Positions 34,173-42,431 of a stretch of 42,623 nucleotides of DNA are shown one piece after another. The stretch's first letter is position 1. Each line of letters opens with the position of its first letter. The DNA comes from Alphaproteobacteria bacterium. Its GTDB lineage: Bacteria > Pseudomonadota > Alphaproteobacteria > Micavibrionales > Micavibrionaceae. Both the position numbers and the translations under genes were made by a program. The notes beneath the pieces are model-generated. The model did no database searches and was not told where the DNA came from. It saw nothing but the letters and a program-made list of their open reading frames with translations. The DNA is taken from NCBI GenBank assembly GCA_022763065.1, contig JALEGH010000043.1, positions 1 through 42,623 of the forward strand. The letters run 5' to 3'.

Positions 34173-35342
34173 TTATTCCCCGCCGCCAGCACCGGTGGAG
34201 CTGGAGAGCATGATATAGGTGCGCCTGTCAATCTCACCAGCCTCGAAGAATTTCTCCGCGCTTTTGGCCATGGGCTGGCCGTAAAAGGGGAGAATTCGCT
34301 GAATTTCCGAAGGCCAGTCCTTGAAATCCATATCCATGAGCTTATCACGCACCTCATCGGTAAAGCGCATCCATTCGCGTACACCCAAACGCCCACCGGA
34401 AAGTTTGGGCACCAAAGTCTGCGTCACCACCAGACGTACAGTTTCCATCAAGGCATAGGCACGCTCCGACCTTTCATTAGGCTCAAAAGTTGAAACCATC
34501 CGTTGAATAGTCGCAGCCACGCCAATCGTGTGAGTGGTGGTAAACACGGTGTGACCGGTTTGTGAAGCCTCAATGGCTGCCGCAATGGTTTCGGTATCCC
34601 GCGCCTCACCGACCAGAATAATATTGGGTTTGCGCCGCAGCGCGTTTCTGACCCCTCTGGCAAAATCAGGCAGGTGCCTTGGAATTTCCGTCTGCGAAAT
34701 GAGCGAGCGCGGTGATTTGATCGCATCATACACATATTCAATCGGCGATTCATAACACACAATTTTTCCGGCCCCACGTTTGCGCTCCATCAACATACGG
34801 ATACCGGCGGCCAAAAGCGTTGTTTTTCCCGATCCGGTCGGGCCGGTGACAATCACCATCCCCTGACGCGGATTCCATGAATTAATCACATCATCTTCAA
34901 CATTGAGATCACTCATGGTCGGCGGTTCGCTCGGCAAAACCCGCATGGTAATTTGCGCACTATCCCGGCCACGCGAGAGTACGGCCGTCACGTTCACCCT
35001 GAAACGAATACGGGTATAGCGGTCCGGCCTGATTTCATAGGACAAATCCAGATCATTTCCTGAGGCCAGCCGGGCACCTGCTTCAGGACCATAAATCTTG
35101 GTCAAAAAGACATTCATATCCGCCGCATCGACGGGTCTGTAAGTTCCCGGATAAAGCACGCCGTAAATCTCGTTATAAACCGGCCTGTCTGTTTGAATAG
35201 TAATATCGGAAGAGTTTTTCTTCACACACCACAGCAAGAAATCATCCACCATATCATCGGTAAAGCGTGGCGGTTCATCCGGCCAGGTGGAGGCAATGTT
35301 ATCCTTTCCTTTAAGGATACTTACCGGTTTGCGGGCTGCCAT
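34173..35342 (-). CDS. dotB: T4BSS ATPase DotB (VirB11/PilT type)
   Basis: DotB is the hexameric cytoplasmic ATPase that powers the Dot/Icm machine. The 389-residue protein (Legionella 377) has an N-terminal PAS-like domain (about 25-135), Walker A GPTGSGKT at 167-174, the Asp box around CYESPIEY, the Walker B block PNIILVGEARD near 250 and a His box TGHTVFTTTH. Every catalytic block is intact. Its ATG overlaps the dotC stop by 22 bases, with AAGG upstream inside dotC. Confidence 0.96.
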   Translation of the reverse strand: MAARKPVSILKGKDNIASTWPDEPPRFTDDMVDDFLLWCVKKNSSDITIQTDRPVYNEIYGVLYPGTYRPVDAADMNVFLTKIYGPEAGARLASGNDLDLSYEIRPDRYTRIRFRVNVTAVLSRGRDSAQITMRVLPSEPPTMSDLNVEDDVINSWNPRQGMVIVTGPTGSGKTTLLAAGIRMLMERKRGAGKIVCYESPIEYVYDAIKSPRSLISQTEIPRHLPDFARGVRNALRRKPNIILVGEARDTETIAAAIEASQTGHTVFTTTHTIGVAATIQRMVSTFEPNERSERAYALMETVRLVVTQTLVPKLSGGRLGVREWMRFTDEVRDKLMDMDFKDWPSEIQRILPFYGQPMAKSAEKFFEAGEIDRRTYIMLSSSTGAGGGE

Positions 35343-36205
35343 TGCTTATACCTTGTTTGAAGTTTGGGAAGTTCCGTCAAAGATACGGCGCGGTCACCGA
35401 TACGCATTTCATCGCCGCCGCCGGTCACGCCCCGGTCAACCTGAAGCGCATAGGGGGGTGAGATCATCCCTTGCGCCAATAAAGTGCGGTATCTGATCAT
35501 TCCTTGGTAGTCACCAACAAGTTGATTAAGGTCTTGTTGAAAAATTTCATCGGCTTGCTCGACACCTTTTTGCCAACCCTCACGGATATTTTTTTCCCAA
35601 ACCTTGCGCTCTTCTTTATCCGCCGGACGCAACACATCGGGTGGCGCATCAGTATCACCCCATTGACGCTCCAAATAGGCACGCCACGTCCTTGGCGCAC
35701 TGACGATACGGGCATTGCGGTTGATTAGAAGCACGCGGTCCGCCACGGCGGCGTCTATTCCTTTACCATCAATAATCATCGCATCCAATGACTGTGACAC
35801 GATTGGCGGTTCGATCAGTAATCCGGACGGGGCAGGAATGAGAAGCTGCCTAAAGTCAAAAACCTTGTCCAGATATCTGGCACGTTCTTCAAGTTCTTGC
35901 CTGATATGCCAGGTCCGCCACGCCAACCCGCCGCGCGCGCCGTAAGATAAAGCCGCCTCTTTTTGCGCATCGCCTTTAATGTCAAAGGGGAGCTCATTTG
36001 CCTCTTCTTCAAAATTTTTTTCTTTTTCAATTGAAATGAAATCTTCAATATTAGGCGGATCAAAATCATCGGTTAATCCGCCGAGCTCACCACTTTCACC
36101 GCTTAAGCCGTCCAGATCAAGTTGTGCCAAGGCCGGCGGCGCACTTGCAAAAATCAGGGCAAAGAAAATAACAAAAAAGAAAAGAATGAAAAATCTCAAA
36201 CGCAT
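35321..36205 (-). CDS. dotC: T4BSS outer-membrane core protein DotC
   Basis: DotC helps place DotH in the outer membrane. The 294-residue protein (Legionella about 303) has a signal peptide (about 1-27, cleavage near PALA-Q), an acidic Gly/Leu-rich stretch, and the conserved DotC domain from about 75: EAALSYGARGGLAWRTWHIRQ, DFRQLLIPAPSGLLIEPPIV, ARIVSAPRTWRAYLERQW and the RYRTLLAQGMISPPYA block. It contains no cysteine at all, so it cannot be a lipoprotein, unlike Legionella DotC. GGGGAGGTAGGA precedes the ATG. dotD lies eight bases upstream. Confidence 0.93.
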   Translation of the reverse strand: MRLRFFILFFFVIFFALIFASAPPALAQLDLDGLSGESGELGGLTDDFDPPNIEDFISIEKEKNFEEEANELPFDIKGDAQKEAALSYGARGGLAWRTWHIRQELEERARYLDKVFDFRQLLIPAPSGLLIEPPIVSQSLDAMIIDGKGIDAAVADRVLLINRNARIVSAPRTWRAYLERQWGDTDAPPDVLRPADKEERKVWEKNIREGWQKGVEQADEIFQQDLNQLVGDYQGMIRYRTLLAQGMISPPYALQVDRGVTGGGDEMRIGDRAVSLTELPKLQTRYKQWQPANR

Positions 36206-36213
36206 GAGAGGTC

Positions 36214-36780
36214 CTACCTCCCCACGCCCGTCACCGGCGCGTAATGTACCTCAACCATGCGGCGTGTGCTATCAATTTTCACATCTGCACGAACGCCCAG
36301 CTGCAATCCGGCATCGCGCATGATATCGATCACAGGCTTGTTTTCCGCATCAATACTCACATTGAGCGGAACAGGCGGTTTATCACCGATAGAAATAAAG
36401 GTATAGCTGGCCCGGTCTGCCAGTTTTTTAAGCAAAGGTTCAACCGGCCCCATCCATGTGATGGTCATGGCCCGCATCAACTCCGGCGGCGCATTATGGA
36501 TGGGCTGAACCGCCACGGCGGGAGATCTTGATTGTTCAATCGCAGCCAGCTCCTCCAGCGCGTTTGATGCCTTATCGGCTGCTTGCGCCAACATCAATGA
36601 CACCTTATCTGGAGAGGTGACCACCTGCGGGTCACGGTGATGACGATCCTTTTTAATCAAATTACCTGAACACGCGCTCACCAAAAACAGGGCTAACAAA
36701 CAAACCCCGCTTATGATCATCGTGCTTTTGCAATGAAAGTTTTTACAATTTTGCATCAGGTATTTTTCGGTACTCATCAA
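36214..36780 (-). CDS. dotD: T4BSS outer-membrane lipoprotein DotD
   Basis: The 188-residue protein (Legionella about 163) has a lipoprotein signal with lipobox LVSAC at Cys 37, and a C-terminal domain (about 95-180) that follows the DotD/secretin N0 fold: ITWMGPVEPLLKKLADRASY, VPLNVSIDAENKPVIDIMRD and the last strands RRMVEVHYAP. DotD supports DotH in the outer-membrane ring. The signal region is long, and a later Met (residue 9 or 21) could be the true start. It is the first gene of dotD-dotC-dotB. Confidence 0.88.
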   Translation of the reverse strand: MMSTEKYLMQNCKNFHCKSTMIISGVCLLALFLVSACSGNLIKKDRHHRDPQVVTSPDKVSLMLAQAADKASNALEELAAIEQSRSPAVAVQPIHNAPPELMRAMTITWMGPVEPLLKKLADRASYTFISIGDKPPVPLNVSIDAENKPVIDIMRDAGLQLGVRADVKIDSTRRMVEVHYAPVTGVGR

Positions 36781-36875
36781 GTTGGTGCGAATCAGACAAA
36801 CACCTTAAACTCTAACGGCTTAGGGCTTTTATAACAAGTCCTTGGCAAGCAGTTATAGGCAGGCTTTTACCTTAT

Positions 36876-37295
36876 TTACTTCGTCGCATCATCGCGAAGC
36901 AAACCCTTGGAACGCATGGCGGTGACAACCCTGCCACGATAGGCATAGCCAAAGCGTGGGGTGCGGGAGTGATAATGGGCAATGGCCTGAGCCAGATCAC
37001 CAGTCTCATCTATGTGGTTGCGTAAAATCCACGCCGCCACACCCATATTGGTACACGGATCATTCTTCACCCATTGTAAGGCAGTGTTATTGGCCACGCC
37101 CCAATGCTGCGCCAATTCCGGAATCCAGACCGTGTTGATCTGCATTGGTCCCAAATCATAAGTCCCGTTATCATTGGGGCCAACGGCCTGCCCGGGTGTA
37201 CCGCCTTCCACCTGATAAATACCCACCAGCACCGCCGGCGGAACGGCATAAGTCTGAGCGGCCAACATAAGACAAGCGGCGATAATCTTGGTCAT
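36876..37295 (-). CDS. VirB1-like lytic transglycosylase (SLT domain)
   Basis: The 139-residue protein is a small SLT-fold enzyme. After a signal segment (1-17) come IYQVEGGTPG, with the likely catalytic Glu at about residue 30, and DLGPMQINTVWIPELAQHWG, the usual G(L)MQI motif; WVKNDPCTNMGVAAWIL and AIAHYHSRTP complete the fold. Such enzymes cut glycan strands to let secretion apparatus pass the cell wall. Its ATG overlaps the stop of the gene at 37292-38434, and it lies 95 bases before dotD, so it is very probably a T4BSS assembly enzyme. Confidence 0.85.
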   Translation of the reverse strand: MTKIIAACLMLAAQTYAVPPAVLVGIYQVEGGTPGQAVGPNDNGTYDLGPMQINTVWIPELAQHWGVANNTALQWVKNDPCTNMGVAAWILRNHIDETGDLAQAIAHYHSRTPRFGYAYRGRVVTAMRSKGLLRDDATK

Positions 37296-38434
37296 ACCAC
37301 GGTCCCTTCCCCGTTATCATCGCCATCTTCATCCCCCTCACTTGCGGGTTTCGCACCCGGTTTAAAGAATCCCATCGGGTTGCCAGACGGAGGAGAAGCA
37401 GGAGGAGCATCTGTCTCCTCTGCCGCAGGTGGCGGTGCAGAAGGCGGTGGTGTAGCGGGCGGTTCCGTCGGTGGTTCAGGAGCCTCTCCCGTTTCCGCCG
37501 GTGTATCTGCGGGCTTCGCCCCGGGTTTAAAAAACCCCATCGGACCGCCACCATCGGCTGGCGGCGGTGCAGCGGCAGGTGCCTCTTGTTGTTGTGGTTC
37601 ACCTGATTGCGCATCCGTCTCCGCGCTCACGTCCAGAACCGGTGCCGGCGCGACCTCTTGCTCTTCGCCCGCACCCGGCACAATCACGGCCTCAACCATG
37701 GCAAGGCGCAGGGCAAAAGCTTCCCACACCACATCAGGAGAGGGAGCCCCCGCATCCTCACCATTATTTTGCTGCGTCAGGCGCGCCGTTTCCGCGCGGT
37801 GGCAAGCGGCATAAATCTGCGCGAGCGCCTTAAAAATTAAGAGCCGGCTAAGCTTGTCTTCCTTATCAAGCAAAGCCTTCTCTGCCATATCATCAGCATA
37901 ATCTTCGAGCTTGCCAGCCACATCTTGCAGCAATTTTTTCTCCGGCTGACCGAAGGGGAATTCCGCAATAGCATTCATCACCGGTGTCAGGGCCTGCAAC
38001 GTCACCAGCGTTGTTTGTGTATCATCAAAAAGCGGTGCTTCCCCTGTTAATGTCACAAGGCGGGATTTCTGGTCTTGCGCGGATTTAAAATTCTCGGCAA
38101 ACGCCAATACGGCCTCGAATGATTCATTTAAGCGCTTAATGCCCGCTTCATCCGGCACCTGATTATTTTGACGGTAAAATTCTCCCAAAAGCGGAGCGAC
38201 CAAGGCCGCCAAGGCCACACGGATAGAGTCCGCTTCTTCTTCCTCTCCCTTGATATCAAGCGCTTGAGAAAGATGAATGCTCATCTCCACCGCCTGAGAG
38301 AGCATCTTGGCCATATCTTCGGCGCTTTTCACCTCTTCGTCACCGTCTGAAGCCGAAACAACGCAGTCAATAGCAGCCGCCAAGGGCGCGCCGATCTTTT
38401 CAAGTATCTGAACTTTCAATCCTGTTAAATTCAC
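37292..38434 (-). CDS. Unknown cytoplasmic helical protein with duplicated C-terminal peptide
   Basis: I do not recognise this family. The 380-residue protein has no signal peptide or membrane helix. Residues 1-255 are mostly alpha-helical (MAKMLSQAVEMSIHLSQALD, KLEDYADDMAEKALL). Residues 255-380 are Pro/Ala/Glu-rich and disordered, and contain the peptide PMGFFKPGAKPA twice, at 298-309 and 353-364, separated by a Pro-rich linker, followed by an acidic end. Identical peptides on a flexible tail suggest binding sites for a partner. The gene lies between the dsbC-like and transglycosylase genes of the dot block, so a T4BSS role is likely but unproven. Confidence 0.8.
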   Translation of the reverse strand: MNLTGLKVQILEKIGAPLAAAIDCVVSASDGDEEVKSAEDMAKMLSQAVEMSIHLSQALDIKGEEEEADSIRVALAALVAPLLGEFYRQNNQVPDEAGIKRLNESFEAVLAFAENFKSAQDQKSRLVTLTGEAPLFDDTQTTLVTLQALTPVMNAIAEFPFGQPEKKLLQDVAGKLEDYADDMAEKALLDKEDKLSRLLIFKALAQIYAACHRAETARLTQQNNGEDAGAPSPDVVWEAFALRLAMVEAVIVPGAGEEQEVAPAPVLDVSAETDAQSGEPQQQEAPAAAPPPADGGGPMGFFKPGAKPADTPAETGEAPEPPTEPPATPPPSAPPPAAEETDAPPASPPSGNPMGFFKPGAKPASEGDEDGDDNGEGTVV

Positions 38435-38472
38435 CTGAGATTCCTTATCATCAACAAACGGACCTTATGCAA

Positions 38473-39372
38473 TTATGGTGCATCAGGCAAGGTGCTCGAG
38501 CCCGTCAATTCTTTGCTTGTTGGGGCCGCATTTGGTAAATCTGCCAGAATGTCAGCCATATTGCTGGCCCGTCCACGAATGATCTTCACCTTGCCGTCTT
38601 TGCCCCGATAAATCGTCATTGGTGTGACGCTAAATTTCCATGCCTGCATCAGAGCCAGATTTTTTTGAATGCCTTGTGTGCTGATCGTATTTTGAACCGG
38701 CAACGCCGTCTCATCACCCTCCAGATGTTTAAACCAGCGCGGGGCCGCATCGGGGGCGGCCAGTAAAAATGCCGCCTGCGCCAGCGTATCATCGCGGAAA
38801 CCAACAGGGATCATCCGTACCTGCACCAACCCTTTTTCAATATAGTTTTCTTTCAAATCCTCCATGAATTGGTGACAATGCGGGCATTGCGGGTCCATGA
38901 AGGAATAAATCACAGGCGCATCATTGCTACCGAATTTGATCCAATTACTATTGCTGACATCGGCGAACATGCGCTCCGCTGGTGATTTGTATTCAAAGGC
39001 CTTATTGGTCTCCTTGATGGCCTTGGAGAGGTCCTGATCATCGAATTTTTTATCAACTGCCAGAGAATCCAGTACATCCCCGCTTTGTTGTTGCAAATCA
39101 CGCACCTGTTTCAGGGTCACCATTTCGCCGTCCTTATCAAACATAATGCCCATCAAAAACCCTTCACCGTTGGGCGTCACATAATAGTATTGCTCTTGCC
39201 CCTGATAAATCGCGACCCAGCCATCCATGCCATGCCGTTTGCCCAAAAAGCGCACCTGCGCGCCGCGCTCAGTTAAAAGCTGTAGAGCTTCTGGCATATC
39301 GGGCAGATTGCTTTGTGCTTGCGCCGATAGAGGCAGACAAAATAGAAGGAGGATGAGAACAAGAATGCGCAT
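38473..39372 (-). CDS. DsbC/DsbG-like periplasmic thiol-disulfide protein
   Basis: The 299-residue protein has a signal peptide (1-19, cleavage near AQA-Q), an N-terminal domain of about 110 residues that may serve for dimerisation as in DsbC, a linker helix, and a thioredoxin-fold domain with active site CPHC at residues 163-166 in YSFMDPQCPHCHQFMEDL. The cis-Pro loop SVTPMTIYRG is present near 250. It should isomerise or reduce disulfides in periplasmic proteins. Its place at the head of the dot block suggests that it serves the cysteine-rich exported proteins of the array. DsbG rather than DsbC function is possible. Confidence 0.88.
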   Translation of the reverse strand: MRILVLILLLFCLPLSAQAQSNLPDMPEALQLLTERGAQVRFLGKRHGMDGWVAIYQGQEQYYYVTPNGEGFLMGIMFDKDGEMVTLKQVRDLQQQSGDVLDSLAVDKKFDDQDLSKAIKETNKAFEYKSPAERMFADVSNSNWIKFGSNDAPVIYSFMDPQCPHCHQFMEDLKENYIEKGLVQVRMIPVGFRDDTLAQAAFLLAAPDAAPRWFKHLEGDETALPVQNTISTQGIQKNLALMQAWKFSVTPMTIYRGKDGKVKIIRGRASNMADILADLPNAAPTSKELTGSSTLPDAP

Positions 39373-39457
39373 AAAAGGATGTCCTTATATTTTTTGAAAA
39401 AATGACCCTTTTATTTTACGGCAGTTAGAAAAACAAAGCAAAAGAGATTATTTTATT

Positions 39458-39470
39458 GTACAAATTGTAC
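39458..39470. promoter_or_regulatory. 13-bp palindrome in the dsbC-like / lemA divergent region
   Basis: GTACAAATTGTAC is a perfect palindrome around a central A, about 60 bases before lemA and 86 before the dsbC-like gene on the other strand. It has the form of an operator half-site pair for a dimeric regulator. No known consensus fits with confidence. Confidence 0.35.
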
Positions 39471-39530
39471 CACTTGGTTTTTTAGGCTATGTTTACTGAG
39501 AAATAAGTCACAGTTTTAAGGAAAAACCTC

Positions 39531-40100
39531 ATGGAATTACTTGCCCCGCTTGGTGTTTTGGCCATTATCGCCGCTATTGTTGCCAGCCTTTATAACCGGT
39601 TGGTGGCCCTGCGCCAAAACCGCAATAATGCCTATGCCGATATAGATGTGCAGCTTAAAGCCCGCTTTGACCTCATTCCCAACTTGGTCGAAACGGTGAA
39701 GGGCTACGCCGCCCATGAAAAAGGAGTATTTGAGAAAGTCACACAGTTCCGCGCCAAAGTAAGCGACGCAGCAACAGCAGGGGAGCGTCTTGAGGCTGAA
39801 AAGGGGCTGGGGCAGGCGCTCATCAACCTCAATGCGGTGGCGGAAAATTACCCGGATTTGAAAGCCGATCAAAATTTCCAAAAATTAATGGATGAGCTCA
39901 GCGATATTGAAAATAAACTCGCTGCCGCACGGCGCTTCTTCAATAATGCCACCAGCGAGTATAACACCGCGATTCAGCAATTTCCGGCCAATTTGATCGC
40001 CAAATATTTCGGCTTCAAGGAAGAGGAATTTTACGAGGTTAGTGACGAAGAACGCGAAGCGGTTGAAAAAGCGCCCAACGCCAAGTTCGGTCACCCGTAA
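39531..40100 (+). CDS. lemA: LemA family protein
   Basis: The 189-residue protein has an N-terminal membrane helix (about 2-22) followed by the LemA signature RNNAYADIDVQLKARFDLIPNLVETVKGYAAHE and a coiled-coil domain (ENKLAAARRFFNNATSEYNT). It is anchored with the domain outside the cytoplasm; its role is unclear. LemA is often encoded beside an M48 protease, and one lies here at 41291, separated by two minus-strand genes. TAAGGAAA lies ten bases before the ATG. Confidence 0.93.
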   Translation: MELLAPLGVLAIIAAIVASLYNRLVALRQNRNNAYADIDVQLKARFDLIPNLVETVKGYAAHEKGVFEKVTQFRAKVSDAATAGERLEAEKGLGQALINLNAVAENYPDLKADQNFQKLMDELSDIENKLAAARRFFNNATSEYNTAIQQFPANLIAKYFGFKEEEFYEVSDEEREAVEKAPNAKFGHP

Positions 40101-40109
40101 AAATAGGCT

Positions 40110-40634
40110 CTAGAGCTTTTGCCCCATCAAAAGCCGACCCGTTCGAATAGACACAGGCAAAAATCCATTGCGTTCATAAAAGCGGATATTTCTGGCATGT
40201 GGACCAGTGATTAAATGGGCTCCCTTTGCCCCTTTTTGACGACAGAGATCCAGAAATTCTTTGATAAGGACCGCCCCGACACCAGCACTACGAAAATCAC
40301 CTGACACATTGATGTGCAAATGCGCTGGATAGTCTTCATAGTCCTCATCAAATGCACCGTAAAAATGTAACAAGTCGTAAAGGGGTTTAGCGGCCTTTGA
40401 ATTAAAACAAGCGCTCAGATACCCCATCACCTCGCCTTTTTCAGACATAGCCAGCAACACATCTTCAGGCGCATTTTGTGTGTAGTAATCCAGCCATTTG
40501 GCCTTGAACGCTTTTCTTGCCTCTTCACTTTCAAAAGACTGAACGCTCGAGGATTCAAAGAAAATCGATTCGACCGATTTCAACGCATCAGGGCAATCCG
40601 ATAATCTTGCTATTTTTGCGATATTGTTATGCAT
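40110..40634 (-). CDS. GNAT-family N-acetyltransferase
   Basis: The 174-residue protein has the GNAT fold: an N-terminal helix-rich half, VMGYLSACFNS as a core strand, then AHLHINVSGDFRSAGVGAVLIKEFLD (the acetyl-CoA-binding R/Q-x-x-G-x-G/A motif, here RSAGVG), AKGAHLITGPHARNIRFYERNGF, the usual motif B. The substrate cannot be predicted. It is 22 bases after the unknown gene at 40657 and may be cotranscribed with it. Confidence 0.88.
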   Translation of the reverse strand: MHNNIAKIARLSDCPDALKSVESIFFESSSVQSFESEEARKAFKAKWLDYYTQNAPEDVLLAMSEKGEVMGYLSACFNSKAAKPLYDLLHFYGAFDEDYEDYPAHLHINVSGDFRSAGVGAVLIKEFLDLCRQKGAKGAHLITGPHARNIRFYERNGFLPVSIRTGRLLMGQKL

Positions 40635-40656
40635 TGTGCAATCTAGGCTTCCAAAC

Positions 40657-41160
40657 CTAGTTAGGCCATAATCTGTTGTCTACTTCCGTGCCCATACCAC
40701 GCGCAAGAAGAAAACCCGGAGTTTGAAGAATTTCTTCATGCATCTTGCCAGCTCTTCGAAGTGTTGCATCATCTTTGTTCATGCGTGCTTTATTCATCCA
40801 GTCGATCATGAGGTCTGAAATTTGCTGGTCATCTAAAGCGTAAATAAGCCCATGTGAAACACTTTCATTTCCTGTTTCATCTTTTCCAACATATTGGGAT
40901 TGGATGAGATGTTTGCCCAGCGCCGGCGCACAGCCATAATAAACAAAGCCAATAAAAGAGCACTCCGATAAATTATCCGTCTTTTCAATATCGCAAATTT
41001 GAACTTGCCCTGCATTTTCAGGGCTGCGAATTGATTCAAAAGGGCAAGATGTTTTATGGTCTTTTTTAATGGCTATGATGTCGGTTCCGTAAATAGCGAC
41101 CTGTCCCGGTGCAGGAACGTCTAATCCAAAACTTGATGTTAAGCTCTTCGTAGTTTCCAT
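40657..41160 (-). CDS. Protein of unknown function (167 aa)
   Basis: I do not recognise this protein. It has 167 residues, no signal peptide or membrane helix, five cysteines, and a helical end (SDLMIDWMNKARMNKDDATLRRAGKM). It is slightly acidic and probably cytoplasmic. GGGAGGAAA precedes the ATG. It lies upstream of the GNAT gene on the same strand and opposite the M48 gene. Its lower G+C than the neighbours could reflect recent acquisition, but the gene is too short to be sure. Confidence 0.75.
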   Translation of the reverse strand: METTKSLTSSFGLDVPAPGQVAIYGTDIIAIKKDHKTSCPFESIRSPENAGQVQICDIEKTDNLSECSFIGFVYYGCAPALGKHLIQSQYVGKDETGNESVSHGLIYALDDQQISDLMIDWMNKARMNKDDATLRRAGKMHEEILQTPGFLLARGMGTEVDNRLWPN

Positions 41161-41290
41161 TTATTTCCTCCCTTTTGTTTTTTATTGCTTAAACATGATG
41201 CTTGATCGTCCCAAAACGCTAACAATTATTATATATTATGTCAATAATTATCTTGTTGCACCGTTTAAGTTGCCGCGTAAAACTATCCGA

Positions 41291-42421
41291 ATGAACGTTA
41301 CTACACCCAAAACCGGCCTGCAAACCCATATCTGGAACAATAATTTGAAGTCCATTGGGTTATTGGCTTTTTATCCTTTTTTGATTATGGGGCTGGTTTG
41401 GGTTATTGCATGGGCGCTCGGGGTGATGAATACAGGCGCCGGAAATTTCGAATATGCCGGAGATTTTGCCACTTCTATCCTGTATGCGTACTGGCCTGTT
41501 ATCCTCCTTGTTGTCGGGCTCTGGTTCATGATTGCATGGTTTTTTCATACGCGCATGATCCGGAATATGAGCCACTCCCACCCCGTTACCCGCAAGGAAG
41601 AGCCCGAGCTTTACAATCTGCTGGAAAACTTATGTATCTCTGTGGGCATGAAAATGCCGCGATTGGAGATCATTGAAACCCACGCCCGCAATGCTTTCGC
41701 CAGCGGAGTTAACGACAAAACCTATTGCGTCACGGTCACACGGGGATTGCTGCATTCTTTATCCAAGGACGAGGTAGAAGCGGTATTGGCGCATGAGCTC
41801 GCCCATATCCTGAACCGGGATGTACGTCTTTTGATTGTCACCATTATATTTACCAGCATGGTCGGCTTTGCCGCGCAAATGGTGTGGAGCAATGTCCGCT
41901 ACGCGCTTTGGGTTCCCAGATCGCGCGCCGGATCAGGTTCAGGCCAAAATCGTGGCAACGGGGTGCTCATCCTGCTGGCCATTGCCATTATTCTTTGGGT
42001 CGGCTATATGGCAACACTTTTTACCCGTTTTGCTTTATCAAGGCGGCGGGAATATATGGCCGATGCGGGCGCGGTTCAAATGACCAGAAACCCCGAAGGG
42101 ATGATGCGTGCATTACTACGTATTAGCGGGGCGGAGCAAATCCCCAAAATGCCGATGGATGTCAATATGATGTGTATTGAAAACCGGATACCGTTTTTGG
42201 GGTTGTTTGCCACCCACCCCCCGATAGATAAGCGCATTCGCGCCATATCCGACACCACCGCAACCCCCATTCCTGATTTACCGGAATTGCACCGGCGTAA
42301 AAGTCCCCGCGTTTCCCACGCCGAAACCGTTAGTCCTTGGTCTTTGGATCACCCGCGCACCAACTGGACCACGCGTGAGCGCTTTAGGTCACGTCGTAAA
42401 GCCAGCCCTTGGAAAAGTTAG
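41291..42421 (+). CDS. M48-family membrane zinc metalloprotease (HtpX-like)
   Basis: I chose the ATG at 41291 (376 residues); a start at 41195 would add 32 residues from an AT-rich, promoter-like stretch and no SD supports it. The protein has N-terminal membrane helices (about 22-42 and 66-85), the zinc motif HELAH at 168-172 with EAVLAHELAHILNRDV, two further hydrophobic segments (about 180-198 and 225-250), and the third ligand region RRREYMADAGAVQMT. M48 enzymes act in quality control of membrane proteins. The last 55 residues are an Arg/Ser/Pro-rich extension. Its pairing with lemA is common. Confidence 0.9.
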   Translation: MNVTTPKTGLQTHIWNNNLKSIGLLAFYPFLIMGLVWVIAWALGVMNTGAGNFEYAGDFATSILYAYWPVILLVVGLWFMIAWFFHTRMIRNMSHSHPVTRKEEPELYNLLENLCISVGMKMPRLEIIETHARNAFASGVNDKTYCVTVTRGLLHSLSKDEVEAVLAHELAHILNRDVRLLIVTIIFTSMVGFAAQMVWSNVRYALWVPRSRAGSGSGQNRGNGVLILLAIAIILWVGYMATLFTRFALSRRREYMADAGAVQMTRNPEGMMRALLRISGAEQIPKMPMDVNMMCIENRIPFLGLFATHPPIDKRIRAISDTTATPIPDLPELHRRKSPRVSHAETVSPWSLDHPRTNWTTRERFRSRRKASPWKS

Positions 42422-42431
42422 TCTTTAGGAC

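Noticed and set aside
37104..37814. Plus-strand Gly/Ser/Ala-rich reading frame of 236 residues
   Set aside because: It is the antisense shadow of the Pro-rich tail of the gene at 37292-38434, which fits the operon by overlap and direction.
41195..41290. Upstream start of the M48 protease
   Set aside because: The extra 32 residues come from AT-rich promoter-like DNA and do not resemble the family N-terminus; the ATG at 41291 is preferred.
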